Assembly (NCBI GenBank): GCA_030538185.1
Contig: JAUNUK010000002.1
Location: 432,935-496,934 of the forward strand
Direction: 5' to 3'
Length of the DNA stretch: 64,000 bases
Source of the DNA: Actinomycetaceae bacterium
GTDB lineage: Bacteria > Actinomycetota > Actinomycetes > Actinomycetales > Actinomycetaceae
In this document: piece after piece, positions 7,898 to 16,357 of the stretch
Layout of the letters: each line of letters begins with the position of its first letter
Numbering within the stretch: the stretch's first letter is position 1
Program-made: the position numbers and the translations under genes
Notes under the pieces: model-generated
What the model was told of the DNA's origin: nothing
Databases searched by the model: none
The model's input: only the letters and a program-made list of their open reading frames with translations

Positions 7898-7955
7898 AGG
7901 TCTAAAGACCTGTTTGTATTAAACAAAGCGGCCTATAGTATTTTGTATACCAAAA
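7898..7955 (+). promoter_or_regulatory. Candidate promoter and GntR operators before the fdrA gene run
   Basis: Two inverted repeats lie in the GntR-ankyrin gap. AGGTCTAAAGACCT (7898-7911) is a perfect palindrome. TTTTGTATACCAAAA (7941-7955) has TTTTG/CAAAA arms around TATAC and contains GTATAC, close to the GT..AC half-site pattern of FadR-type regulators. Between them TTGTAT (7914-7919) and TAGTAT (7936-7941) are 16 bp apart and could be -35 and -10 boxes, putting the second repeat over the transcription start, a repressing position. Assignment to the adjacent regulator is inference. Confidence 0.45.
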
Positions 7956-7999
7956 CCCGAGCAGTGCAGCGGGAGCCCTACAACGACGAGGCAGGCAAA

Positions 8000-8608
8000 A
8001 TGCGGACACCAAAACAAAGCTCGACACAGTGGCCAACTCTGGTCGCAACAGCATCACTAGACACTATAAAAGCCCATCTCAAAGACGGTGCAAGCATCGA
8101 CGCAGTGGACACCGAAGGTCGCACAGCAATCCTTATTGCAGCCAAGGCCGGCAAACTCGATATCGTCAAGGTCTTGCTTGAGGCAGGTGCTGACATCAAC
8201 AAGCAAGACAACATCAACCTCAACCCCTTCCTGTGGGGCTGCATTTCAGGCAACCTTGAACTGGTGAAACTGATGGTCGACAACGGCGCTGACCTTACAC
8301 GCCTGACCCGTTTCGGTGGCGTCGGCATCCACCCGCCGGCAGAAAAAGGCCACGTCGACGTGGTGCGCTACCTTGCCGAAGAAACAAACGTCAACGTCAA
8401 CTACACGAACATCTGCGGCTGGACGCCCCTGCTGGAGGCAATTATTTTGCGCGACGGCGGACCTGTCCAACAAGAAATCGTTGCCTTGCTGCTGGCAGCC
8501 GGAGCAGACCCAACCATGGTTGACCAATGGGGAGTTAGCCCGTTAGAGCACGCCCAGAAAATGGGATTCAAAGAAATCGCCGCACTGTTGAGCGAAGCCA
8601 TCGGCTAA
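8000..8608 (+). CDS. Ankyrin-repeat protein
   Basis: 202 aa. Starts at ATG 8000, preceded by GACGAGGCAG; an upstream TTG at 7943 falls inside the operator and is unlikely. About five ankyrin repeats cover most of the protein, for example DTEGRTAILIAAKAGKLDIV and CGWTPLLEAI, ending WGVSPLEHAQKMGFKEIAALL. Ankyrin stacks bind proteins; no catalytic domain or signal peptide is present. It is the first gene of the fdrA run, 20 bp ahead of fdrA. Small ankyrin genes beside ureide/purine genes may encode regulatory or scaffold subunits, but that is a guess. Confidence 0.88.
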   Translation: MRTPKQSSTQWPTLVATASLDTIKAHLKDGASIDAVDTEGRTAILIAAKAGKLDIVKVLLEAGADINKQDNINLNPFLWGCISGNLELVKLMVDNGADLTRLTRFGGVGIHPPAEKGHVDVVRYLAEETNVNVNYTNICGWTPLLEAIILRDGGPVQQEIVALLLAAGADPTMVDQWGVSPLEHAQKMGFKEIAALLSEAIG

Positions 8609-8628
8609 GAAAGGCACAAGGCACACAG

Positions 8629-10182
8629 ATGACCACCAAGATTCTGGTTAAGAAAAACACATACATCGATTCCGTTTCATTGATGGCCGTATCCACCAAG
8701 GCGCTAACGATTGACGGCGTCACCAATGCGGTAGCAGCCATGGGCACGCTCATGAACAAGGAAGTCTTGCATAATCAAGGCAAACTCAATGACGAAGCCG
8801 CTGAAGCCACACCCGGTGACCTGATCCTCATGATCGAAACCGAAGCCGGTGTTGACACAGATAAGGCCATGGACGCCCTCGTCGCCCTTTTGGATCGCAA
8901 GCCCCAAGACGGCGGGGAAGAAAACCTGACCTTCCACAATATCGCAGGCGCTGCCGCGTCCCTGAAAGACGCAAACATGGCCGTCATCTCCGTCAACGGT
9001 GCGTTTGCAGCCCGCGAAGCCAAGCAGGCACTGGACGCCAATATGCACGTCATGCTGTTTTCAGACAACGTTGCTCTGGAAGACGAAATCGCCCTCAAAC
9101 AAGAAGCCCACAAGAAGGGCCTGCTGCTTATGGGCCCAGACTGCGGGACAGCAATCATTAACGGTGTCGCCCTTTGTTTCGCAAACAAGGTGCGTCGCGG
9201 CGGCATAGGAATCGTTGGTGCCTCAGGGACTGGTTCACAGGAAATGAGTGTGCGCATCCACGACTTTGGTGCAGGCGTTTCACAACTTATTGGCACGGGT
9301 GGGCGCGACCTCTCAGAGGCTGTCGGCGGAATCATGATGCTAGATGGCCTTGACGCCCTAGAAAACGATGAGGAAACAAAGGTCATCGTTGTGGTGTCTA
9401 AGCCTCCGGCAGATGCTATTGCTGAGAAAGTCTTGGACCGTTTGGCCGCCAGCAAGAAACCCACCGTTGCCTGTTTCCTTGGCGCCGATGAAAAACTTAT
9501 TGAGGTTGCCAAGGCCAAAGGTATTGACCTGTTCAACAGGACCAAGCCGGCCGCCCTCGCCGCAGTGATAAAGGGAGGGGCGAAAGAAGAAGAACTGGAC
9601 CTGCACGCCCTGAATTGGCCGCTTATCGAAGAGGTCCGCGCAAAACTGAAGCCGGAACAAAAGTACATACGCGGACTGTTTTGCGGCGGAACCCTGTGTG
9701 ACGAGGCCATGTTCTTGGCTTTGGAAAAGTACGAAGACGTGTACTCCAACATCCAAAAGGATCCGTCCAAGGTGCTGGGACGCGTGGACGCATCACAAGG
9801 ACACACCTTCTTGGACTTCGGTGAAGACGAGTTCACGAACGGCAAACCCCACCCCATGATCGACCCGACCAACCGCATCGAACGCTTCGCGACCGAAGCA
9901 GCAGACCCGCAGGTTGGCGTCATCGTCCTGGACTTTGAGCTGGGATACGGGGCACACAAGGACCCTGTCGGGGTTATGTTGCCGGCCATCAAGGAAGCCA
10001 AGGCCAATGCCGAGGCCGAAGGTCGCCATTTAGAAATTCTCGCCTATGTTCTGGGGACACAGGCAGACCCGCAAGGCTTTGACGAGCAGGTCAAGAAACT
10101 CACGGACGCGGGTGTCACTTGGGCCTCGTCTTCAACCAACACCGGTTTGCTGGCACGCGAATTTGTGGCGAAGGGAGAATAA
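8629..10182 (+). CDS. fdrA: FdrA-like acyl-CoA synthetase-fold protein (oxamate carbamoyltransferase subunit AllF-like)
   Basis: 517 aa, the usual FdrA length. The protein resembles succinyl-CoA synthetase alpha: N-terminal Rossmann region, GPDCGTAI, then GIGIVGASGTGSQE and LIGTGGRDLSEAVGG, followed by a flavodoxin-like half. In E. coli fdrA (allF), ylbE (allG) and ylbF (allH) together encode oxamate carbamoyltransferase, converting oxalurate and phosphate to oxamate and carbamoyl phosphate at the end of anaerobic allantoin use. All three homologues occur here. Stop and next start are one base apart. The actual substrate in this host may differ. Confidence 0.88.
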   Translation: MTTKILVKKNTYIDSVSLMAVSTKALTIDGVTNAVAAMGTLMNKEVLHNQGKLNDEAAEATPGDLILMIETEAGVDTDKAMDALVALLDRKPQDGGEENLTFHNIAGAAASLKDANMAVISVNGAFAAREAKQALDANMHVMLFSDNVALEDEIALKQEAHKKGLLLMGPDCGTAIINGVALCFANKVRRGGIGIVGASGTGSQEMSVRIHDFGAGVSQLIGTGGRDLSEAVGGIMMLDGLDALENDEETKVIVVVSKPPADAIAEKVLDRLAASKKPTVACFLGADEKLIEVAKAKGIDLFNRTKPAALAAVIKGGAKEEELDLHALNWPLIEEVRAKLKPEQKYIRGLFCGGTLCDEAMFLALEKYEDVYSNIQKDPSKVLGRVDASQGHTFLDFGEDEFTNGKPHPMIDPTNRIERFATEAADPQVGVIVLDFELGYGAHKDPVGVMLPAIKEAKANAEAEGRHLEILAYVLGTQADPQGFDEQVKKLTDAGVTWASSSTNTGLLAREFVAKGE

Positions 10183-10183
10183 A

Positions 10184-11605
10184 ATGACCGCCATTTCAAC
10201 GCTTTTTGCTTCACCGCTATCTGTTATCAACGTGGGTGCACAAATGTTCGCCCAGGACGTTGAGGCACAAAACCAAAAAGTTACACACCTGGATTGGCGT
10301 CCGCCAGGTGGCGGAAACCCTGAGGTTATCGCCGCGCTGGACGTGCTCTCACGCACAGATGTGGCCGAAAGAATCGCTGTTGCCAACGCTAAGGCCGTTG
10401 AGAGGATTGTGAACTCTCAGCCGATTTTGACCGGTTACGGTCAGGCCATTGACGTGGTTCCGGGCATGACGAAGAAGACGATTTTGCACGCAGGCCCGCC
10501 CATCGAGTTTGAGCGTATGGCAGGTGCCATGAAGGGTGCCGTCACAGGGGCACTGGTCTTTGAAGGCCTGGCTAAGAACGTCGATGAAGCCTATGACCTG
10601 GCCGCATCTGGTGAAATCACCTTCTCTCCGTGTCACGAACACGACTCGGTGGGGTCCATGGCTGGCGTCACCTCTGCTTCCATGTTTATGCACGTCGTGG
10701 AAAACCGCCCGTACGGCAACCACTCGTACACAAACCTGTCCGAACAGTTGGCCAAGATTTTGCGCATGGGCGCCAATGATCAATCCGTCATTGATCGCCT
10801 CAACTGGATGCGTGACGTTTTCGGTCCAATCCTGCGTGACGCTATGATTTCCGCAAAAGAAATCGACCTGCGCATGATGCTTGCCCAGGCCCTACACATG
10901 GGCGATGAGGCGCACAACCGCAATAATGCTGGCACAACGCTGCTGATTCAAGCCTTGGCCCCGCATATTTTGGATTCGGATTTTTCCACCAAAGACAAGC
11001 AAGATGTTTTCAACTTTGTGGCCAGCTCTGACTACTTCTCGGGGCCCACTTGGATGGCTGTGTCCAAAGCAGCCATGGATGCGGCACACAATATTGAAGA
11101 CTCAACCATTGTGACCACCATGTGTAGAAACGGTGTCGATTTTGGTATCAGGGTTTCCGGTATTGGTGGCAACACCTGGTTTACTGGCCCGGCTCAGGTG
11201 GTGGAAGGGCCTCTGTTTGCAGGGTTTACAAAAGCCGACAGGGGCCTGGACATCGGGGACTCTGCGATTACCGAAACCTTCGGTATTGGCGGCTTTGCCA
11301 TGGCATGTGCTCCGGCGATTGTGCCCCTAGTGGGCGGAACTGTGAGCGAAGCAATCGAGTATTCGCGTTCGATGCGTCAAATCACCACGGATACGAACCC
11401 GAATATCACCATTCCTATCCTGGACTTTGCAGGTATTGCTACAGGAATCGACGTGGTAAAGGTCGAACAGACTGGGATTCTGCCTGTCATCAACACGGCT
11501 ATTGCCCACAAGGATGCAGGAATCGGAATGATCGGTGCGGGTATTACCGCACCTCCTCTTGAGACATTCCACAAGGCAACTATTGCCTTGGCGCAACGTT
11601 TTTAG
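10184..11605 (+). CDS. DUF1116 protein (YlbE/AllG-like oxamate carbamoyltransferase subunit)
   Basis: 473 aa from ATG 10184 with AAGGGAGA just upstream, starting one base after the fdrA stop. Recognised as DUF1116 by the N-terminal KVTHLDWRPPGGGNPEVI and the block FSPCHEHDSVGSMAGVTSAS, plus GVDFGIRVSGIGGNTWFTGPA. It is the E. coli YlbE (AllG) counterpart and presumably forms a complex with FdrA. Longer forms of the frame run back into fdrA and are rejected. A long stem-loop follows the stop. Confidence 0.9.
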   Translation: MTAISTLFASPLSVINVGAQMFAQDVEAQNQKVTHLDWRPPGGGNPEVIAALDVLSRTDVAERIAVANAKAVERIVNSQPILTGYGQAIDVVPGMTKKTILHAGPPIEFERMAGAMKGAVTGALVFEGLAKNVDEAYDLAASGEITFSPCHEHDSVGSMAGVTSASMFMHVVENRPYGNHSYTNLSEQLAKILRMGANDQSVIDRLNWMRDVFGPILRDAMISAKEIDLRMMLAQALHMGDEAHNRNNAGTTLLIQALAPHILDSDFSTKDKQDVFNFVASSDYFSGPTWMAVSKAAMDAAHNIEDSTIVTTMCRNGVDFGIRVSGIGGNTWFTGPAQVVEGPLFAGFTKADRGLDIGDSAITETFGIGGFAMACAPAIVPLVGGTVSEAIEYSRSMRQITTDTNPNITIPILDFAGIATGIDVVKVEQTGILPVINTAIAHKDAGIGMIGAGITAPPLETFHKATIALAQRF

Positions 11606-11620
11606 TTCTACCCCTTGACG

Positions 11621-11665
11621 GGTGTTGGGTCCTACCTATCGGTTGCTTTAGTAGGGCCCAACACC
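11621..11665 (+). promoter_or_regulatory. 15-bp stem-loop between the DUF1116 and permease genes
   Basis: Left arm 11621-11635 (GGTGTTGGGTCCTAC) pairs with 11651-11665 with one G-U pair; the loop has 15 bases. There is no T-run after it, so an mRNA-stability or partial-termination role between the genes is more likely than full termination. Confidence 0.5.
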
Positions 11666-11692
11666 TCCATACGCTACTAAGAAAGACCGTCA

Positions 11693-13378
11693 ATGAAACA
11701 CACACAAACACGCGCTGCTGCTTCACCCAAGTATTGGGTGAAGGGGGACTGGGCGGCATACTTTGGCCTCTTGGTTAATAACCTGACCAACCTCCTCACA
11801 ATGATTTCCTTGCTTACCATTGGTGTTGGCCTGCCGACTTCAATGGTGATTGGGCGTATTGCCCCGGCCTTTGGCCTGGCAGTGTTCCTCGCCTCCGTGT
11901 GGTACACCATTTTGGCTGTGCGCATGCAGCGTAAAACCGGCAGGAACGACATTACTGTTTTGCCTTCTGGCCCAAGCGCCCCTTCAATCTTTACAGTCAC
12001 CTTCTTGGTGCTAATGCCCGTCTACCAGACAACCAAGAGCCCCGAATTTGCTCTGTCTATCGGCCTAGTATGGTGCATGGTTGAAGCTAGCATCCTGGTG
12101 ATCGGCTCGTTCGTAGGCGATTGGCTGCGCCGCATGATCCCAAGGACTGTTTTGTTGTCCTGTCTGGCTGGTTTGGGCCTGCTGCTTTTGGCCATGAACC
12201 CGATGCTGCAATCCTTTGCTTCACCGGTTGTTGCCTTCGTTGTTTTGGTTTTGATTTTCATGAACTGGTTTGGTCGCAAACCTCTCTTCGCTAAAATCCC
12301 CACGGGGCTTTTGCTCCTCATTGTGGGTACCGCAACCGCATGGGCCCTGGGCCTCATGTCGCCTGAAGCTATCGGTGTTGCCTTGGCCGAAGCGGGATTC
12401 CAGCCTCCCACACTGCACATCACCAACGTCATTGATGGCATCCCCGTGGCTTTGCCTTACCTGGCTTCAGCCCTTCCGCTGGGTCTTGCCAACTACGTTT
12501 TCGACCTGGAAAACATCGAATCCGCACACGCAGCAGGCGATCCTTACGACACTAAGGCCGTCATGCTGGGCAATGGCATCACCTCCATGCTCGGCGCATT
12601 CTTCGGCAACCCCTTCCCTGTGACCGTTTACGTTGGCCACGTCGGCTGGAAAGCCCTTGGAGCCCGCCTTGGATACTCCCTTGCAACAGGCACATCCATG
12701 TTGATCTTCGGCATTTTCTCTTTGGGTGGGGTATTGCTGTCGATTATCCCGATGGCCGCTGTCGCCCCCATTTTGATTTTCATCGGCGTGGTTACCGCAA
12801 ACCAGGTAGTGCGCGAAACCCCCAGGGTGGAAGTTCCAGTCATCTTCATTTCACTCTTCCCGTGGATTGCAAACTGGGCTTTAACCCTTGTGGGCAACGT
12901 GTTGAAAGCTGCCGGTACGAACGCAGGTGAGGTCGGCGCTGAAGCCCTACAAAAAGCTGGCGTCGAATGGGCGGGTATCTCTGCCCTTGGAAACGGTGCG
13001 CCCCTGGCATCCATCATGTGGGGTTGTATCACGATGTTTGCCATCAGAAACCAGTCGATTCATGGTGCCGTGGCATCGGCGGTTGCTGCTGTGCTGGCCG
13101 GCTTTGGCGTGATTCACTCGGCCGCTTTGGGCTGGGGCGGAGGCCAAACCATGTGGTTCTTTGCGGCATACCTGGCAGTCGCGGCCATTTTCCTCCTCAA
13201 GTACTTCACTGACGGGAAAAACCGAGGTGCGGTCGACATGCCCGAGCATGAACTTCCCCAGGCGTCGAAAAAAGACAGCAGCAAGGAAGAATCTGTGGAC
13301 GAAGCAGACAATGCTGACAAAGCAGACAACGCCACAGAAGAAACAGTAGAAACTGCAGAAGAAGAGGCAAAAGCCTAG
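11693..13378 (+). CDS. NCS2-type nucleobase/ureide permease
   Basis: 561 aa with about 12-14 membrane helices, resembling the xanthine/uracil permease superfamily. NDITVLPSGPSAPSIF corresponds to the conserved segment after the third helix, and GNGITSMLGAFFGNPFPVTVYVGHVG to the half-helix motif region. The last 50 residues form a very acidic soluble tail rich in Glu, Asp and Ala (KDSSKEESVDEADNADK and onward), which is unusual for this family. Lying 87 bp after DUF1116, it probably imports the compound that the FdrA/DUF1116 enzyme handles (allantoin, xanthine or another ureide); substrate unproven. Confidence 0.82.
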   Translation: MKHTQTRAAASPKYWVKGDWAAYFGLLVNNLTNLLTMISLLTIGVGLPTSMVIGRIAPAFGLAVFLASVWYTILAVRMQRKTGRNDITVLPSGPSAPSIFTVTFLVLMPVYQTTKSPEFALSIGLVWCMVEASILVIGSFVGDWLRRMIPRTVLLSCLAGLGLLLLAMNPMLQSFASPVVAFVVLVLIFMNWFGRKPLFAKIPTGLLLLIVGTATAWALGLMSPEAIGVALAEAGFQPPTLHITNVIDGIPVALPYLASALPLGLANYVFDLENIESAHAAGDPYDTKAVMLGNGITSMLGAFFGNPFPVTVYVGHVGWKALGARLGYSLATGTSMLIFGIFSLGGVLLSIIPMAAVAPILIFIGVVTANQVVRETPRVEVPVIFISLFPWIANWALTLVGNVLKAAGTNAGEVGAEALQKAGVEWAGISALGNGAPLASIMWGCITMFAIRNQSIHGAVASAVAAVLAGFGVIHSAALGWGGGQTMWFFAAYLAVAAIFLLKYFTDGKNRGAVDMPEHELPQASKKDSSKEESVDEADNADKADNATEETVETAEEEAKA

Positions 13379-13400
13379 ATTTCTAGGCTAAGGCTTCTTG

Positions 13401-13437
13401 GTGCTTGCGTTGCTCAGTCCTTGGGCAACGCAAGCAC
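13401..13437 (+). terminator. Terminator after the permease gene
   Basis: Perfect 13-bp stem GTGCTTGCGTTGC (13401-13413) with its complement at 13425-13437, followed by TGTTTT. It closes the plus-strand run and overlaps the 3' coding end of the convergent DUF2877 gene. Confidence 0.7.
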
Positions 13438-14397
13438 TGTTTTAAGCCCCGCCAAAACCCCAAGCAACATATCCGACCCGGAACTGGAACCGATAGCCAA
13501 AACACGTGACGCACACGCTCTGACATCTGCACCTGCAGCAATCGCTACAGCCAGCTCCACCAAAGCGTTACTGAAACGCCCACGTGCCGCGTGCATCAAC
13601 ATAACGGCTGCCACCTTCGTAGTGCGAAGCTCTGCGTCGCTAATTGTCAGCGGTTCCACAGCCCAGTGCAGCCCCGCCCTCGGGATTGAAGAAACCAATA
13701 AGGCGCCGGTAATAATGTCGTCACCCGAGGGCGTAAGCCCGTAACCTAAGCCAACCAGCCGCAAGGCCGCAGAATGCAGCTTGGCAGAGTCGTTGAGAGC
13801 AAGGCAGGCCTCCAGGTTTTCATAGCGTTCACGCAGGTCCTGGGCGTACACGTCGTTGTGGGCAGGTGAGGGTGCGTGTGCCCTCAGGTTTTCTATGACC
13901 TCAACGGCGTGCGCAAGCCTTGCCTTCCCTTGAGTGCTCATGGGGGCCAGGTGCGGATTCCAACGCAGGCAACTTGGGGTAAGACGCGCGCAGGCTGAGC
14001 CTAAAGAAATAACACCTTGACCAACACAACCCGTATCCCCAGGTTTTGTGGCAGGTGTCCACAGCGGCTGGGATAGGCGAGCCGTGTGCGGAGCATCATC
14101 AACCTGCGCTATTGCAAGGGTAAAGAACAAGTCGCCGCATTGAAGGTTGACGGTTTTGTCAAAAACGGAATGCACATAGGTTTGCGTTTTCGGGCCAGTA
14201 ATTTTGGCTTCAAGTTCAGCATCCAAAGAAAGAATTTCCGCACATTCATTTCCGAGGGCGGATGGCTCTTCGTCTGGTGCAGGCAGGGATTGCTGCTCTA
14301 AGGGCTCATCACGAAAGCCCTGCGCACCACGGTCCATGTCACGAGCATATAGCGAAGCGCAGCTTGGCGCGATTGTCCAGGAGCGCAGGTAACACAT
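13414..14397 (-). CDS. DUF2877 protein (YlbF/AllH-like oxamate carbamoyltransferase subunit)
   Basis: 327 aa. The DUF2877 signature GLGYGLTPSGDDIITGALL lies near residue 217, and the C terminus has SSSGSDMLLGVLAGL. Homologue of E. coli YlbF (AllH), the third oxamate carbamoyltransferase subunit, but here encoded convergently to fdrA and DUF1116 instead of in one operon, so it needs its own promoter. The N-terminal 45 residues look poorly conserved; a later start is possible. Three exact copies of the window-wide 9-mer (13675, 13725, 14252) lie in this gene, unlike the rest of the gene set. Confidence 0.85.
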   Translation of the reverse strand: MCYLRSWTIAPSCASLYARDMDRGAQGFRDEPLEQQSLPAPDEEPSALGNECAEILSLDAELEAKITGPKTQTYVHSVFDKTVNLQCGDLFFTLAIAQVDDAPHTARLSQPLWTPATKPGDTGCVGQGVISLGSACARLTPSCLRWNPHLAPMSTQGKARLAHAVEVIENLRAHAPSPAHNDVYAQDLRERYENLEACLALNDSAKLHSAALRLVGLGYGLTPSGDDIITGALLVSSIPRAGLHWAVEPLTISDAELRTTKVAAVMLMHAARGRFSNALVELAVAIAAGADVRACASRVLAIGSSSGSDMLLGVLAGLKTVLALPKD

Positions 14398-14510
14398 TCC
14401 CTAGAATCTATTGACAAACGGTCGAGCCAAGGCCGTCAGGTTTTCCACCCTAGAGGCCATGTGCAGGGTCCTGGATTGCCAACCCGGAGACCTGCTCACT
14501 TACGAAAACA

Positions 14511-14618
14511 TTGCCGAGGGCGAGGCACAAGAACCCCAGTCCTAAGCCACAACCACAGTCCTTGTGAGCCGCCCTCGGAAAAAAGCCTTAAACAGGCCGA
14601 CGCAACGCACAGATTTGA
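14511..14618. repeat. Repeat element copy A: inverted 9-mer pair plus conserved flank
   Basis: CCGAGGGCG at 14514-14522 and its complement at 14570-14578 form the ends of a hairpin; CACAAG/CTTGTG adds six more pairs inside. From 14568 to 14611 the sequence matches 16416-16459 at 43 of 44 positions, and after one mismatch ATTTGA also matches (to 14618). The hairpin interior is not conserved between copies. Lies between DUF2877 and fic, about 20 bp beyond the fic stop. Confidence 0.75.
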
Positions 14619-14636
14619 GCCGGGAACCCACTGACA

Positions 14637-15257
14637 TTAGAGCATGAACGTCGGGATGAACGAGACAAGGTCATCTGGATTACGGTGCTGGTCGTAGGCG
14701 TGCAGAAGTTCGATATAGCGGTGTTTATCGATCCGCCAATCGTAAAGCTTAATCTCTTCGGAGTCTTGGGCCGCCACAAAAACGAGGTTGGCAAAGAGTC
14801 TTGTACTGCGCCCATTGCCGTCAATGAAGGGGTGAATACGTACAAGTTCAGCGTGCGCTGCGATACCAAGTTCTTGTGGTGTCCAGTCGTTTGTGTTCAA
14901 CCAGCGGTAGCGCAGTGTCTCGATAGCGCCGCGGACCTCCCCAGGGATTAACGGCCAATCTATTCCGATATTGCTGAGGTGATGGCGGTATTGTCCGGCC
15001 CATGTCCAAATGCCGCCGTAGAGCTTTCGGTGTAATTCGCGTAGAAAGTAGTCGGTGAGGAGTGTGGGCAGTTCTAAGTCGCCATTAAAAATGGCGGTGA
15101 GTAGTTCTTCAGTGAGTGCTTCCTCTACGGCTTGTTCGAGATCGTAAATTGCAGCCTTTGTGATTGGCTCTGCCAGCGATGCGCGAGCCTCAGGGAGTAA
15201 GGCATCCAACTCTTCAAAGGGGAGCGGTGTTTCGCCGTATCCTGGGTTGGGCAACAT
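14637..15257 (-). CDS. fic: Fic-domain protein (mobile mystery protein B-like toxin)
   Basis: 206 aa. The Fic active-site motif HPFIDGNGRSTR is intact at residues 142-153 (HxFx[D/E]GNGRxxR), so AMP- or other nucleotide-transfer activity is expected. The N terminus (ETPLPFEELDALLPEA) and the YFLRELHRKLYGGIWTWAGQYR region resemble Fic proteins of the mobile-mystery-B type. No inhibitory alpha-helix motif is obvious inside the protein, so inhibition is probably supplied by the overlapping upstream ORF (TGATG junction at 15255-15259). Together with the AlkD-like gene it lies between the two copies of a 51-bp direct repeat. Confidence 0.88.
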   Translation of the reverse strand: MLPNPGYGETPLPFEELDALLPEARASLAEPITKAAIYDLEQAVEEALTEELLTAIFNGDLELPTLLTDYFLRELHRKLYGGIWTWAGQYRHHLSNIGIDWPLIPGEVRGAIETLRYRWLNTNDWTPQELGIAAHAELVRIHPFIDGNGRSTRLFANLVFVAAQDSEEIKLYDWRIDKHRYIELLHAYDQHRNPDDLVSFIPTFML

Positions 15258-15412
15258 CAGGCGCGTTGGCGACGTTCAGCAAGGTAACGTTCAGTCTTTT
15301 TTGAACGCACATATCCAACTGGAACGGTTCTCTGCTCCAAATATGCGGACTCCTGAGTTGAACGCGCTGCGGCGCGTTTGATTGCAGATCGATCGATCAC
15401 TTTCTTTTTCAT
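15257..15412 (-). CDS. 51-aa basic protein overlapping fic, candidate antitoxin
   Basis: ATG at 15412, stop TGA at 15257-15259 overlapping the fic ATG, the usual layout of antitoxin-toxin pairs. The product begins MKKKVIDRSAIKRAAARSTQ and ends ERYLAERRQRA; it is strongly basic and probably helical. Ser22-x3-Glu26 (SAYLE) recalls the (S/T)xxxE(G/N) inhibitory helix of VbhA-type Fic antitoxins, but Gln follows instead of Gly or Asn. TTGGGGG upstream may serve for ribosome binding. No family recognised; antitoxin role is inferred from overlap and order. Confidence 0.62.
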   Translation of the reverse strand: MKKKVIDRSAIKRAAARSTQESAYLEQRTVPVGYVRSKKTERYLAERRQRA

Positions 15413-15453
15413 CTGCGCCCCCAACTCTCAGTCAATTCCTGTCAATTCTATCA

Positions 15454-15462
15454 GGGGGGGGG
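15454..15462. repeat. Nine-G homopolymer tract upstream of the fic pair
   Basis: Run of nine G on plus (nine C in the sense of transcription) 42 bp before the antitoxin-like ATG. Together with the C9 at 35090-35098 it is the longest GC homopolymer I saw. Such tracts slip during replication and can switch promoters. Confidence 0.6.
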
Positions 15463-15613
15463 AGAAACAACCGTGCAAGCTAAATAATCTGTAGGCTACC
15501 CGCTTGCATTTAGGGCAAGGAGTAAAACTGGGTTGTAGGGGTGCAGGGAATCAAATCTTGCCACCTCTGTAACTACTGCGATCTTCTGTTTCGGAGCTTG
15601 TTAGGCTTTGAGG

Positions 15614-16357
15614 ATGGTGGATGAGGTGTTGACTCTTGCAGATCTTCGTGAATATTTGCAGCAATCGGCAGACGAGAAGAACGCGGCTTTTTCGGCGAAG
15701 CTGGCGCCAGGCGTTGACACTTCGCGTTTCCTTGGGGTGCGTGTGCCCCTGTTGCGTGCGCTAGTCAAGAATGTGAGGAAACAGGGCGAGCAAGGGACTG
15801 CGCTGGTCCAAAGTTTTCTTGCCGATGTGCCGCATACATACATTGAAGAAGACGAGCTACACATGATGTTCCTCAATGAACTGCGTGACGTTGACCAGTT
15901 TGTTGCCGGGCTTGAGGCGTTCTTTCCGTATGTGGATAACTGGATGGTCTCTGATGCGTGTGGGCCAAAGTTTCGCGGTGAGAAACTAATACAACTCGAA
16001 CCTCATCTACAACGGTGGTTGACCTCTGCCGATACTTATGTGGCTCGCTGTGGTGCCCTAATCCTCATGCAGGACTACCTTGGAGACCGTTTCCGCAAAG
16101 AGCATTTGATGTGGGTGGCCACAATGCCTTCCGATGACTATTACGCGCACATGATGATCGGCTGGTATTTTGCGACTGCCCTAGCCAAACAGCCCGATGA
16201 AACCTGGCCAGTCTTCGTCGACCCTGCGGCTGCCAAGGTTCCCATACCGTCCAGGGCCAGGAAGATGGCGATACAAAAATCCATCGAATCCAGGCGAATC
16301 CCAGAAGACCGCAAAGAGGCATTAAGAGCTATCCGCACCACCTTAAAGAAAAAATAA
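15614..16357 (+). CDS. AlkD-like DNA alkylation repair protein
   Basis: 247 aa. Built of HEAT-like helices characteristic of DNA alkylation repair (AlkC/AlkD) proteins: GVDTSRFLGVRVPLLRALVK, then HTYIEEDELHMMFLNEL, YVDNWMVSDACG, and a later WPVFVDP. The WMVSD segment holds the region of the catalytic Trp/Asp in AlkD. These enzymes excise alkylated purines, but many members are non-catalytic. ATG 15614 is preferred to TTG 15608; ribosome binding is weak either way. A copy of the repeat element begins immediately after the stop. Confidence 0.8.
   Translation: MVDEVLTLADLREYLQQSADEKNAAFSAKLAPGVDTSRFLGVRVPLLRALVKNVRKQGEQGTALVQSFLADVPHTYIEEDELHMMFLNELRDVDQFVAGLEAFFPYVDNWMVSDACGPKFRGEKLIQLEPHLQRWLTSADTYVARCGALILMQDYLGDRFRKEHLMWVATMPSDDYYAHMMIGWYFATALAKQPDETWPVFVDPAAAKVPIPSRARKMAIQKSIESRRIPEDRKEALRAIRTTLKKK

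Noticed and set aside
8775..10007. 410-codon minus-strand frame across fdrA
   Set aside because: It is the Ser/Arg-rich antisense shadow of fdrA without ribosome-binding site or family features.
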